DNA of 64,000 nt from UBA4466 sp963925035. Its GTDB lineage: Bacteria > Bacteroidota > Bacteroidia > Flavobacteriales_D > Crocinitomicaceae. The stretch spans positions 1-64,000 of the forward strand of contig CAWUSK010000019.1 of assembly GCA_963925035.1 (NCBI GenBank). Direction: 5' to 3'. Under the pieces are notes generated by a model. It was not told where the DNA came from and ran no database searches. It was given only the letters and a program-made list of their open reading frames with translations. A program made the position numbers and the translations under genes. Positions 18,269 through 26,679 of this stretch are shown one piece after another. The first letter of the stretch is position 1. Each line of letters opens with the position of its first letter.

Positions 18269-19411
18269 TTATGCTTTTAAACTTACGTATTCAGTTATTG
18301 CTGAACAAATATGTTCTAATTGTTCCACTTCCATTTCAGTATGAATTGGCAATGAAAGTACTCTTTCTGTCAACCAATCCGTGACAGGTAAGTATGTGTC
18401 TGAGCTTCCAAAAGAAGCAAACATTTTTTGATTATGTGCCGCAATCGGATAGTAAATCATTGATGGAATGTCTTTTTCCGCCAAATAACTATTCAATCCA
18501 TCACGATCAATTCCTTCAAGTGTCAATGTATATTGATGAAACACGTGTTTTGATTTGTCTCCTCTGTACGGCGTGTTAATTCCTTCAATGTTTGCAAAAT
18601 AATTATCGTAATAATCTGCTACTTTTCTACGAGCAGAGATGTATTCGTCCAAATGCATCAATTTAATTTTCAATACAGCCGCTTGAACACTATCTAAACG
18701 TGAATTACATCCCACTAAATCGTGGTGGTACTTTCTACTTTGACCATGATTTGCAATCATTTTAATAGATACGGCCAATTTATCATCATTGGTAAAGATT
18801 GCTCCGCCATCTCCAAAACATCCTAAATTTTTAGAAGGGAAAAAGGATGTGCAACCGACATGTCCGATGGTTCCTGATTTCACATCGCCACTTGGCATAT
18901 GGTAATCAGAACCAATTGCTTGTGCATTGTCTTCAATGACAAACAAATTATGTTTGGTTGCAATTTCCATGATCGCTTCCATGTTGGAAGTTTGACCATA
19001 CAAATGAACTGGAACTATTGCTTTTGTTTTTGGTGTTATAGCCTCTTCAATCAAAGATGGATCGATGCAGAAAGTATCTTTATCAACATCTACAAAAACT
19101 GGTTTTAGGCCCAAAAGTGCGATTACTTCCGTTGTTGCAATGTACGTAAACGAAGGAGTAATAATTTCATCACCCGGTACTAAACCCAAGGCCATTAGCG
19201 CAATTTGCAAAGCGTCAGTTCCATTTGCACATGGTATTACGTGCTTCACTTCTAAGTACTTTTCTAAATCCGCTTGAAACGCAGCCACCTGCGGTCCATT
19301 AATGAATTGTGCATTTTCAATTACCTGCATAATCGCCGAATCCACCTCAGGTTTTATCTTTTGATACTGCGATATTAAATCGACCATTTGAATTTTTTTC
19401 ATCGGATGCAC
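18269..19411 (-). CDS. DegT/DnrJ/EryC1-type sugar aminotransferase, WbpE/WlbC-like
   Basis: A 380-residue PLP-dependent aminotransferase. The PLP lysine is in SFFPSKNLGCFGDGGA, with ANGTDALQIAL for phosphate binding and VIEDNAQAIGSDY for the Asp that contacts the pyridine nitrogen. WbpE/WlbC transfers the amino group of glutamate to C3 of the 3-keto-UDP-GlcNAcA. It is the first gene of the unit, and the region upstream on its strand (19412-19460) probably holds the promoter: the minus strand has TAACTTTA, one mismatch from TAnnTTTG. The ATG at 19411 gives MHPMKKIQ; 19402 is an alternative start. The other enzymes of the pathway sit in the same operon, which supports this substrate. Confidence 0.88.
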   Translation of the reverse strand: MHPMKKIQMVDLISQYQKIKPEVDSAIMQVIENAQFINGPQVAAFQADLEKYLEVKHVIPCANGTDALQIALMALGLVPGDEIITPSFTYIATTEVIALLGLKPVFVDVDKDTFCIDPSLIEEAITPKTKAIVPVHLYGQTSNMEAIMEIATKHNLFVIEDNAQAIGSDYHMPSGDVKSGTIGHVGCTSFFPSKNLGCFGDGGAIFTNDDKLAVSIKMIANHGQSRKYHHDLVGCNSRLDSVQAAVLKIKLMHLDEYISARRKVADYYDNYFANIEGINTPYRGDKSKHVFHQYTLTLEGIDRDGLNSYLAEKDIPSMIYYPIAAHNQKMFASFGSSDTYLPVTDWLTERVLSLPIHTEMEVEQLEHICSAITEYVSLKA

Positions 19412-19546
19412 TTTTTACAAGATTACAAGGCGCTAAAGTTAACTAAATAGAACTTAATTTTGACCTTGAAAACGTAAGTTTCTGACTTCTATTATCGATT
19501 TCATACAATTTATTTCCTAATTCCTACTTTATCGTAATGCAATCCC

Positions 19547-20200
19547 ATGTTTTTCATTTTGATTTCTTTACTTTTATGGAATCATTTTAAGTCACACACA
19601 TTGAATTCAAGAAACATAACGGAACAAGCATTTTCCATTCAGAAAGATGACAGGCGCAAGCAAAAAAAACATACTTCATTTGTTATTTGGCTAACGGGCT
19701 ATTCAGGTGCTGGAAAATCAACTTTAGCAAACGGAATTGACAAACGTCTTTTTGAAAAAAACATTCATAGTTATGTTTTGGATGGTGATAATGTGCGCAA
19801 TGGACTAAACGGAGACTTACAGTTCTCTGATGCCGATCGAAAGGAAAATATTCGTCGCGTAGGTGAAGTTTCAAAGCTTTTTGTTGATGCCGGAATTGTT
19901 GTAATTGCAGCATTTATTTCTCCATTCCGTGATGACCGAGATGAAGTACGGAAAATAATAAGTCCAGATCGGTTTATTGAACTTTTTGTAGATACTTCCA
20001 TTCAAGAATGTGAGCGTCGTGATACAAAAGGATTATATATGAAAGCACGCGTTGGAAAAATTGCAAATTTCCCTGGAATTTCCACTGAATTTGAAAGACC
20101 AGTCAACGCGGAAATAACAGTAAACACAGAAAATCAAACGATAGAGGAAACAATTGATTTTATCATGTATCAAATCGAACCAAATCTTGAATTAAAATGA
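19547..20200 (+). CDS. cysC: Adenylyl-sulfate kinase
   Basis: A 217-residue reading frame whose residues about 45-217 are an APS kinase: P-loop GYSGAGKST, DGDNVRNGL, FSDADRKENIRR and the phosphoacceptor serine region FISPFRDDRD. It phosphorylates APS to PAPS using ATP. The first 30 residues from the ATG at 19547 are a hydrophobic stretch unlike normal APS kinases. No other in-frame ATG lies before the P-loop, so the true start may be a TTG or other rare codon near residue 19, or the extension is real. cysD and cysN are not in the window. It overlaps cysQ by 4 nt and diverges from the polysaccharide operon, so PAPS could feed sulfation of surface glycans as well as assimilation. Confidence 0.86.
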   Translation: MFFILISLLLWNHFKSHTLNSRNITEQAFSIQKDDRRKQKKHTSFVIWLTGYSGAGKSTLANGIDKRLFEKNIHSYVLDGDNVRNGLNGDLQFSDADRKENIRRVGEVSKLFVDAGIVVIAAFISPFRDDRDEVRKIISPDRFIELFVDTSIQECERRDTKGLYMKARVGKIANFPGISTEFERPVNAEITVNTENQTIEETIDFIMYQIEPNLELK

Positions 20201-20991
20201 ACGAATCGGATTTACTAAAGATTGCCATAGAAGCATCTGTCAAAGCCAGCAAAAGAATTATGGAGATCTACCTGACCGAAGATTTTGAAATTCAATCAAA
20301 AGAAGACGATTCACCCTTAACTAAAGCTGATCTTGCCGCGAATAAAATTATTTGCGAGCTATTAGAGAAAACTGAGATTCCAATTCTATCGGAAGAAGGC
20401 AAGCATTTACCCTATTCTGAACGAAAATCTTGGGAATATTTATGGATTGTAGATCCAATTGATGGAACAAAAGAGTTTATCAAACGAAATGGAGAATTTA
20501 CTATAAACATTGCACTTGTGCGAAATCAAGTTCCAATTTTAGGCGTTATTCTCGTTCCTGTAACACAAGAGTTGTATTTTTCAACTTCTGAATTAGGTAG
20601 TTATAAATGTATCGCAACTGAAATAAATAACGATTTAGAACGCACCATTCAAATTGCTAAAAAATTACCGCTCAATAACTCTACTTCTCCGTATATTGTT
20701 GCTGCAAGCATCTCACATCAAACAAAGGAAACCGTTGATTATATTGATCAACTTTCAATTGAACATGGGGAAATTCAATTAATTTCAAAAGGAAGTTCAT
20801 TAAAACTGTGCATGGTTGCGGAAGGAACAGCCAATTGCTACCCTCGTTTTGCACCCACCATGGAATGGGACACTGCAGCTGGTCACGCCATTTGTTTAAA
20901 TGCTGGAAAAGATGTCATCGATATGGAGACAAAAAAATCAATGCTTTACAACCGTGAAAGATTGACGAATAATTGGTTTTTGGTGAAATAA
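20197..20991 (+). CDS. cysQ: 3'(2'),5'-bisphosphate nucleotidase
   Basis: A 264-residue inositol-monophosphatase-fold enzyme that removes the 3'-phosphate of PAP, the by-product of PAPS use. Metal-binding motifs DPIDGTKEFIKRNGEFT (about 87-103) and EWDTAAGHAI near the C-terminus match CysQ closely, and the N-terminal LTKADLAAN also fits. It overlaps the end of cysC by 4 nt (ATGA), so synthesis and by-product clearance are cotranslated. Cytoplasmic, with no signal peptide. Confidence 0.92.
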   Translation: MNESDLLKIAIEASVKASKRIMEIYLTEDFEIQSKEDDSPLTKADLAANKIICELLEKTEIPILSEEGKHLPYSERKSWEYLWIVDPIDGTKEFIKRNGEFTINIALVRNQVPILGVILVPVTQELYFSTSELGSYKCIATEINNDLERTIQIAKKLPLNNSTSPYIVAASISHQTKETVDYIDQLSIEHGEIQLISKGSSLKLCMVAEGTANCYPRFAPTMEWDTAAGHAICLNAGKDVIDMETKKSMLYNRERLTNNWFLVK

Positions 20992-21092
20992 AAAATAAAT
21001 TCGGAGTGTTTAATACATATTATATAACATATTTTCAATAATGCTAAGTAGATTACGTTAATTGGAAATACTATACTTGTAAAAAATTATTC

Positions 21093-21854
21093 ATGAGCCG
21101 CTCTATTGTCACTCTACTTTTGTTTCTTTCCATTAATTGGGTAGCATTTGGGCAGCGTAATGTTAAAGATTCAATTATCGCTACACCTTGGATCAGTCTT
21201 CAATACGGACTGAACTGGACAGCAGGTAATTTAAAGGATCGGCTTGGCTTATTAAATCACATTGGATTTTTTGCAGGATACAAGACAAATCGGAACTGGA
21301 TTTACGGTGTTGATGCAAGCTTTATTTTCGGGAAGGACGTTCGAACACAAGGGCTTTTTGATCATCTTTTGGATGAAAACGGGAATATTACCGATATGAA
21401 CGGAGATATTGCACTAGTTCGTGTTCTGGGTCGAGGCTTTCATGCGAACGGAAATGTTGGGAAAATTTTCCCTGTGTTAAGTCCCAATAAAAACTCAGGT
21501 ATCTACGTAAATTTAGGTGTCGGTTATACAGCTTATAAGCTAAGAATTGAAACTCAAGATCAAGTAATCCCTCAACTGGAGTTAGATTACAAAAAGGGCT
21601 ACGATCGCTTGACATCAGGTTTAAATACACAACAGTTTATCGGATATGCATTAATGGCAAATCAAGGAGCGTATAATTTTTACGCTGGATTTTACATTCA
21701 AGAAGCATTTACATATAATAGAAGAACTGTATTCTTCGATCAACCAAATACTGAAGTTCCAAAAGACATGAGAATTGATATTCAATATGGCTTTAAAGTT
21801 GCATGGCTGATACCGTTTTACAAACGACTTCCAAAAGAATTCTATTACAATTGA
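21093..21854 (+). CDS. Outer-membrane beta-barrel-like protein, unknown function
   Basis: A 253-residue exported protein with signal peptide about 1-20 (MSRSIVTLLLFLSINWVAFG). The rest is a series of amphipathic strands with many aromatic residues (WISLQYGLNW, GVDASFIFG, IYVNLGVGYTAY, YNFYAGFYIQ, IDIQYGFKVAWLIPFY), which suggests a small outer-membrane barrel. I do not recognise a family. Its stop overlaps the start of waaA (TGATG), so it may be cotranslated with LPS core assembly, a hint of an envelope role and nothing more. A near-match to the promoter core, TATACTTG, lies at 21072-21079. Confidence 0.72.
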   Translation: MSRSIVTLLLFLSINWVAFGQRNVKDSIIATPWISLQYGLNWTAGNLKDRLGLLNHIGFFAGYKTNRNWIYGVDASFIFGKDVRTQGLFDHLLDENGNITDMNGDIALVRVLGRGFHANGNVGKIFPVLSPNKNSGIYVNLGVGYTAYKLRIETQDQVIPQLELDYKKGYDRLTSGLNTQQFIGYALMANQGAYNFYAGFYIQEAFTYNRRTVFFDQPNTEVPKDMRIDIQYGFKVAWLIPFYKRLPKEFYYN

Positions 21855-23065
21855 TGGGAATCCTATACAACATAGGAATCTATGGATTGGGATTAAGTTT
21901 AAGAATTGCCAGCCTATTCAGCGCGAAAGCAAAATTATGGGTTAGCGGTCGGAAGAATTTATACGCGGAAATCCCTAACACAAAAGGTAAACAGGTTATT
22001 TGGTTTCACTGTGCATCTTTAGGTGAGTTTGACCAAGGTCTTCCTTTGATGGAGAAATTGAAACAACAAGACACATCACTTTTTATTCTAGTTACTTTTT
22101 TCTCTCCTTCTGGAATGCAACATTATCATAAAAGAAAGCATACAGCTGATTTTGTAATGTACCTGCCACTAGACACAAAGTCAAATGCGCGAAAATTCTT
22201 CACTCACTTTCAACCAAAAAAAGCATTTTTTGTGAAATATGAATTTTGGTCGAACTTCATTTTTGAAGCGAAAAAAAATAACGTTTTGCTTTATAATGTA
22301 AGTGGGATTTTTAGACCAAATCACCGGTATTTTAAATGGTACGGCGGTTATTTCAGAAAAACTTTAAAAGCTTTTGAGTGGTTTTTCGTTCAAAACAGGG
22401 CTTCTTTAGAGCTGTTGAAATCAATTGATATAGTGAACGTGAGTATTTCTGGCGATAGTCGATTTGACCGTGTTTTGGATAATAAAAAACAGGTGGTAAA
22501 GAATGACATCATTGCATCTTTTAAAGGGAACGAAGCTCTTTTTCTAATTGGCAGCTCGTGGCCTGAAGACGAAAAAATTCTTATCCCTTTTCTGAAAAAT
22601 TATGGTGGAAAAACTCTAATTGCTCCTCACAACATCGATGAAAATCACATTCAAAATATTGTAGATCAACTTCCCAATGCCATTCGTTACTCTAAACTCA
22701 AGAAGAATGAAATCGTCTCTAGTAATATCCTAATTTTAGACACGATTGGGCAACTTTCGAATGCCTATTCTTATGGAAGCTTCGCTTATATTGGTGGTGG
22801 TTTTTCTGGCAATCTACACAACATTTTGGAACCAGCTGTCTTTGGCTTGCCTGTAATTTTTGGACCAAAGCACATTCGCTTTCCAGAAGCACAAGCTTTT
22901 ATCGATCATGAAATTGGAATTTCCGTATCTACCACTGACGAATTTCAAACTGCATTTGATATATTAAACCAGAATTTGGCCGAATTATCGCGAAAAACAA
23001 CCAAATTTATCGAAGAGAACACAGGCGCTTCTGATAAAATCATTCTAAGGATTACTGCCAGTTAA
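21854..23065 (+). CDS. waaA: Kdo transferase (3-deoxy-D-manno-octulosonic acid transferase)
   Basis: A 403-residue GT-B glycosyltransferase that adds Kdo from CMP-Kdo to lipid A precursor. N-terminal membrane anchor (about 1-22), then HCASLGEFDQGLPL (catalytic Glu region), TFFSPSGMQHY, LPLDTKSNARKFF and KYEFWSNF. The second domain has GSSWPEDEKIL and YIGGGFSGNLHNILEPAVFGLPVIFGP. The ATG at 21854 overlaps the TGA of the previous gene; a longer frame from 21803 would only duplicate coding sequence of that gene. The 3' end overlaps the convergent oxyR gene by 14 bp. Together with lptB at 55 kb it shows an LPS-bearing outer membrane. Confidence 0.92.
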   Translation: MGILYNIGIYGLGLSLRIASLFSAKAKLWVSGRKNLYAEIPNTKGKQVIWFHCASLGEFDQGLPLMEKLKQQDTSLFILVTFFSPSGMQHYHKRKHTADFVMYLPLDTKSNARKFFTHFQPKKAFFVKYEFWSNFIFEAKKNNVLLYNVSGIFRPNHRYFKWYGGYFRKTLKAFEWFFVQNRASLELLKSIDIVNVSISGDSRFDRVLDNKKQVVKNDIIASFKGNEALFLIGSSWPEDEKILIPFLKNYGGKTLIAPHNIDENHIQNIVDQLPNAIRYSKLKKNEIVSSNILILDTIGQLSNAYSYGSFAYIGGGFSGNLHNILEPAVFGLPVIFGPKHIRFPEAQAFIDHEIGISVSTTDEFQTAFDILNQNLAELSRKTTKFIEENTGASDKIILRITAS

Positions 23066-23972
23066 GTAGTTTGAACTTTTTATTCTCTGATTTCGAGTTG
23101 TATTTAAATTGTATTGTACGTATAATTTGCTCAATGTCCTCCCATTTTTCTTTTCGTTTTGAGACGAGTGCAATAACTTGCCGAGCAGGCGTTTCTTTAT
23201 CCTTGGAAAGTATAGATTTGTAATCCTTGAAATGATTTTGGATGTAATAATCCGGCACCAAAGTATAACCGCCATAGGATTCCACCATCTGCTCTAAAAG
23301 TTTAATATTTCCCCCTTCATAATCCCAATCGGCCTTCATTCCTTTATCGTTCAAACCACAAAAATCCATCATTTGAGTTCTTAAACAATTTCCGTGATTC
23401 AATAACCACGGATGAGCCTCACTCAATTCATCTGTTGTGATTTTACTTTTGCTTTCTGAAGGAAAATAGGCTTTAATTTCTTCCTGATACAAAGGTATAG
23501 AACGTAAATTCGGATCGATAACAGGACCTGATAATATCCCAAGGTCAATTTTTCGTTCTTCCATGGCAAGGAGCAAGTCTTCCGTTTTCATTTCCTCAAT
23601 AACTAACTGTACATTGTTCATTTTCTCCTTCCAAATTTGATACATTTCAGGAAGCATGTACCCTGCGACTGTTGGAATAATCGCAATTCGAATTTCTTGT
23701 TTGAAAACTCCCTTTGAGCGCTCAACAAACTCATTTATTTTTTGATATTCAAACAACGTATCTCTCAAATATGGAAGCAATTCTTTTCCAAATTTTGTCA
23801 GCTCCAATGGCTGTCTCGATCTGTCAAAGATTAATCCGCCAAACATTTCTTCCGCCTTTTTAACCTGCATGGAAAGTGTTGGTTGAGTTACGAAGCAGCG
23901 GTCGCTGGCACGTTGGAATTGAAGCTCTTCGCTAAGTGTTAAAATGTACTGCAATTGTTGAATTGATACCAT
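23052..23972 (-). CDS. oxyR: Hydrogen-peroxide sensing LysR-type regulator OxyR
   Basis: A 306-residue LysR-family activator: winged helix at 1-60 (LSEELQFQRASDRCFVTQPTLS as recognition segment) and a substrate-binding-like domain from about 90. Cys196 and Cys205 in NHGNCLRTQMMDFCG are 9 residues apart, the same spacing as the redox pair Cys199-Cys208 of E. coli OxyR, which form a disulfide on exposure to peroxide. Divergent from dps and a peroxiredoxin, both classic OxyR targets. The 71-bp divergent spacer (23973-24043) should hold the operator and its own promoter; I could not define the binding half-sites reliably. Confidence 0.9.
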   Translation of the reverse strand: MVSIQQLQYILTLSEELQFQRASDRCFVTQPTLSMQVKKAEEMFGGLIFDRSRQPLELTKFGKELLPYLRDTLFEYQKINEFVERSKGVFKQEIRIAIIPTVAGYMLPEMYQIWKEKMNNVQLVIEEMKTEDLLLAMEERKIDLGILSGPVIDPNLRSIPLYQEEIKAYFPSESKSKITTDELSEAHPWLLNHGNCLRTQMMDFCGLNDKGMKADWDYEGGNIKLLEQMVESYGGYTLVPDYYIQNHFKDYKSILSKDKETPARQVIALVSKRKEKWEDIEQIIRTIQFKYNSKSENKKFKLLNWQ

Positions 23973-24031
23973 ATAAATTATTTCTATGTAATTATAAAAT
24001 TAATCAATAAATTTTATATTCAGTTATGCCC

Positions 24032-24039
24032 TATCTTTG
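24032..24039 (+). promoter_or_regulatory. Promoter -7 element of dps
   Basis: TATCTTTG matches the Bacteroidota -7 consensus TAnnTTTG exactly and ends 4 nt before the dps ATG. No TTG is present at the usual -33 spacing, as expected for an activator-dependent promoter. Given the short distance, the transcript may be leaderless or nearly so. Confidence 0.55.
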
Positions 24040-24043
24040 ACAT

Positions 24044-24487
24044 ATGGAAAAACAAACATATATCATTCAACTGAACACGCTTTTATCGAGTTACCAATTA
24101 CATTATCAAAATTTACGTTCTCTTCATTGGAACATTAAAGGACAAGCCTTTTTTGAACTTCATTTGAAATACGAAGAGTTGTATACACGAACGCAAGTTA
24201 TTATTGATGATTTAGCAGAGCGAATTTTATCCATAGGAGAAACGCCCTTATCACGATTTAGCGATTACACATCAAACAGTGCGATTAAAGAAAATCCAAT
24301 CATTCATGACGGCAAGACTGGAGTCTCTTATATTTTGAGGGCACAAAACGATTTGCTCGCAATAGAAAAAATAATTTTAGACTTATCGGGCGAAGTCAGA
24401 GATGAAGGAACAAATTCATTGATGAGTGATTTGATCGGTGAAAAAGAAAAAACAAACTGGATGTTTAAAGCTTGGCTTGAGCATTAG
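24044..24487 (+). CDS. dps: Dps ferritin-like DNA-protection protein
   Basis: A 147-residue Dps. The intersubunit ferroxidase residues are present with the canonical spacing: His28, His40, Asp55 and Glu59 (12, 15 and 4 residues apart), within LHWNIKGQAFFELH and IDDLAERI. Dps forms a dodecamer that oxidises Fe2+ with peroxide, stores iron and, in some species, binds DNA. The N-terminal tail is short and has few lysines, so DNA binding is uncertain. It is divergent from oxyR and is preceded by a TAnnTTTG element. The peroxiredoxin gene follows with its own promoter. Confidence 0.93.
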   Translation: MEKQTYIIQLNTLLSSYQLHYQNLRSLHWNIKGQAFFELHLKYEELYTRTQVIIDDLAERILSIGETPLSRFSDYTSNSAIKENPIIHDGKTGVSYILRAQNDLLAIEKIILDLSGEVRDEGTNSLMSDLIGEKEKTNWMFKAWLEH

Positions 24488-24502
24488 AAATGACTAATTT
24501 TG
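24472..24502 (+). promoter_or_regulatory. Promoter of the peroxiredoxin gene, inside the dps 3' end
   Basis: TTG at 24472-24474, a 20-nt spacer, and TAATTTTG at 24495-24502, an exact TAnnTTTG match. It lies 38 nt upstream of the peroxiredoxin ATG and starts within the last codons of dps, so the gene can be expressed separately from dps. Confidence 0.55.
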
Positions 24503-24539
24503 TACCAGAAAAAAACCGAATAAATAAAAATTAAAGTAT

Positions 24540-25172
24540 ATGTCAGTATTAGTAGGAAAAAAAGCACCATCATTTTCAGCAGCAGCGGTAGTTAACGGTG
24601 GAGAAATTATAAATGATTTCAACTTAGATCAATTCATTGGTAAGAATCACGTATTGTTATTCTTCTATCCAAAAGATTTCACATTTGTTTGCCCATCAGA
24701 ATTGCATGCATTTCAAGCGAAATTGGGTGAATTTGAAGCAAGAGGAGTAAAAGTTGTAGCTTGTTCAACAGATACAGAAGAATCACACTGGGGATGGTTA
24801 CAAGTACCTAAAGAAAAAGGTGGAATTCAAGGAGTAAAATACCCAATCGTTGCAGATACATCAAAAATGATTTCTGAAGCATACGGTGTTTTAGCTGGAG
24901 ATTACGATTACGATATGGAAGGTAATATGATTGCCACGGGTCCAATGATTGCATACAGAGGATTATTCTTAATTGATAAAGAAGGAACTGTGATGCACGA
25001 ATTAGTAAATATGTTTCCATTGGGAAGAAATGTTGACGAAGCATTAAGAATGGTTGATGCTTTACAGTTTTTTGAGGAAAACGGTGAAGTATGCCCAGCA
25101 AACTGGCAAAAAGGTGACGAAGGAATGACTGCTTCTTTTGACGGAGTTGCTGATTATTTGGCGAAAAACTAA
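24540..25172 (+). CDS. Typical 2-Cys peroxiredoxin (AhpC/Prx1 type)
   Basis: A 210-residue peroxidase. The peroxidatic cysteine is Cys51 in YPKDFTFVCPSEL, and the resolving cysteine is near residue 185 in GEVCPANWQKG. Pro, Thr and Arg of the active site are visible in the PxxxTxxC motif and in TGPMIAYRGLF. It reduces H2O2, organic peroxides and possibly peroxynitrite. No ahpF lies next to it, so the electron donor (thioredoxin or AhpF) is unknown from this window. An AhpC-type protein beside oxyR and dps forms a compact oxidative-stress island. A terminator follows at 25198. Confidence 0.93.
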   Translation: MSVLVGKKAPSFSAAAVVNGGEIINDFNLDQFIGKNHVLLFFYPKDFTFVCPSELHAFQAKLGEFEARGVKVVACSTDTEESHWGWLQVPKEKGGIQGVKYPIVADTSKMISEAYGVLAGDYDYDMEGNMIATGPMIAYRGLFLIDKEGTVMHELVNMFPLGRNVDEALRMVDALQFFEENGEVCPANWQKGDEGMTASFDGVADYLAKN

Positions 25173-25197
25173 GATTTCAATATATCATATATAAGTT

Positions 25198-25236
25198 AAA
25201 GAGGGATGTTTTGGATATCAAAACGTCCCTCTTTTT
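25198..25236 (+). terminator. Rho-independent terminator after peroxiredoxin gene
   Basis: Stem AAAGAGGGATGTTTTG (25198-25213) pairs with CAAAACGTCCCTCTTT (25219-25234) with one G-U wobble and a GATAT loop, followed by a run of Ts. Confidence 0.85.
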
Positions 25237-25346
25237 TGTGTCAAAATTTTGCTCTAAACGAAAAGATGAAAAATTATTAAATATAAATGTTTAATTGTTT
25301 TATTAATTCAATAATTCATCATAACTTTATTAGTAATTATACTACT

Positions 25347-26660
25347 ATGAAAACATCTATTAAACAAAGCGTTAGACTTTTTACTCTAATTCTCCCTCTA
25401 GGGCTTAACGCCCAAATATTAAGTTCAAATGGAGCTACCATTTTTATTAATAATGGTGGACAACTTCATTGCAATGGAGGAGTTGAATTGAACAATAATT
25501 CAACTTTGTTGAACAACGGACAACTTCGCACCACGAAAAACGCATCGAATATATTAGCTGGAACACTTTCCAATAATTCGCTTTCGAGTATAAATGGAAA
25601 TGGTAATTATTACGTCGAACAAGATTGGGAAAATAATGCAATTTTCACCGCAAATTCAAGTTCTGTTTACTTATACGGAAACACGGAACAACTTATAACG
25701 AGCACAAATGGCTCAATCACCGAGTTCAATAACCTAATTTTACAAGGGAACGGTACCTCTGCAAATCGAAAAAAAACACTGCAAAATATAGATGCTAGAA
25801 TTTCAGCTACTGGAAATTTAAGAATAAACGATCGAGAATTAGCCACTAGAACAAATTCAATGATTGTATTAAACCCATCAACTTCTGCCGTTACAAATTC
25901 ACAATTAATGAATAGCGAAGGATTTGTAAGCAGCCTTCCTCCTGGTTTTTTAAGCTGGAGTAGTAATGCTAATTCACCCTATTTATTCCCTGTTGGATCT
26001 AGTACTGGAACAATTCGTTATCGTCCAGTAGTAATTGAGCCAAAATCTTCGGAGGCAAACATGTACTATGTAAGATTAAACAACACTACAGGAGATACTT
26101 ATGGGTATGATTTATCACAACACGATAATGACATCGAGGTCTTAAATAGTTTATTCTTCCATTCTATCGAACAAGAATCTGGAGCTAATAATGCGGATTT
26201 AAGTATTGCATACCTTCCAAGCTCGGATGGAGACTGGAGCTCGATTGCTCAATGGAACACGGCTTCCTTATTGTGGAATTCAATAGCGCCAACTAACGCC
26301 TCTAATATCGGTAACTATAATGCTCTTCAAAAAGCTAACTGGGATTTCACAAACCCTGACCATCCTTATATTCTAGTGAATCTTGAAGATGAATTGGAAA
26401 TACCAAATGTCTTTACACCAAATCAGGACGGTGCAAATGATTTTTACTTAGTGACAGGTAAAGGAATAATTGAATATAACATCGTTATTATAAATCGCTG
26501 GGGAAATGTAGTCTATGAATCAAATGATATAAACGCTGCTTGGGATGGCACAGCAAAAGGGAATCCATGCGTTGAAGGCGTTTATTTCTACAATATTAAA
26601 GCAAAATCGATTACTCAAGAATACAATAAACAAGGCCACATCACACTAAACAATAATTAA
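25347..26660 (+). CDS. Secreted T9SS cargo protein, type B (CHU_C) sorting domain
   Basis: A 437-residue protein. I place the start at the ATG at 25347 (MKTSIKQSVRLFTLILPLGLNAQ is the signal peptide); the frame upstream to 25287 has no signal-like character. The body begins with an Asn- and Gly-rich stretch (FINNGGQLHCNGGVELNNNS) that may form a beta-helix or autotransporter-like solenoid. The end is a type B domain: PNVFTPNQDGANDFYLV, NIVIINRWGNVVYES, WDGTAKGNPCVEGVYFYNI and GHITL. Such proteins are exported by T9SS and often depend on PorP-like partners. It precedes the collagen/S74 gene by 19 nt and is probably cotranscribed with it. No enzymatic domain recognised; possibly an adhesive or structural surface protein. 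Confidence 0.82.
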   Translation: MKTSIKQSVRLFTLILPLGLNAQILSSNGATIFINNGGQLHCNGGVELNNNSTLLNNGQLRTTKNASNILAGTLSNNSLSSINGNGNYYVEQDWENNAIFTANSSSVYLYGNTEQLITSTNGSITEFNNLILQGNGTSANRKKTLQNIDARISATGNLRINDRELATRTNSMIVLNPSTSAVTNSQLMNSEGFVSSLPPGFLSWSSNANSPYLFPVGSSTGTIRYRPVVIEPKSSEANMYYVRLNNTTGDTYGYDLSQHDNDIEVLNSLFFHSIEQESGANNADLSIAYLPSSDGDWSSIAQWNTASLLWNSIAPTNASNIGNYNALQKANWDFTNPDHPYILVNLEDELEIPNVFTPNQDGANDFYLVTGKGIIEYNIVIINRWGNVVYESNDINAAWDGTAKGNPCVEGVYFYNIKAKSITQEYNKQGHITLNNN

Positions 26661-26679
26661 AAATACTAATACATCCAAA

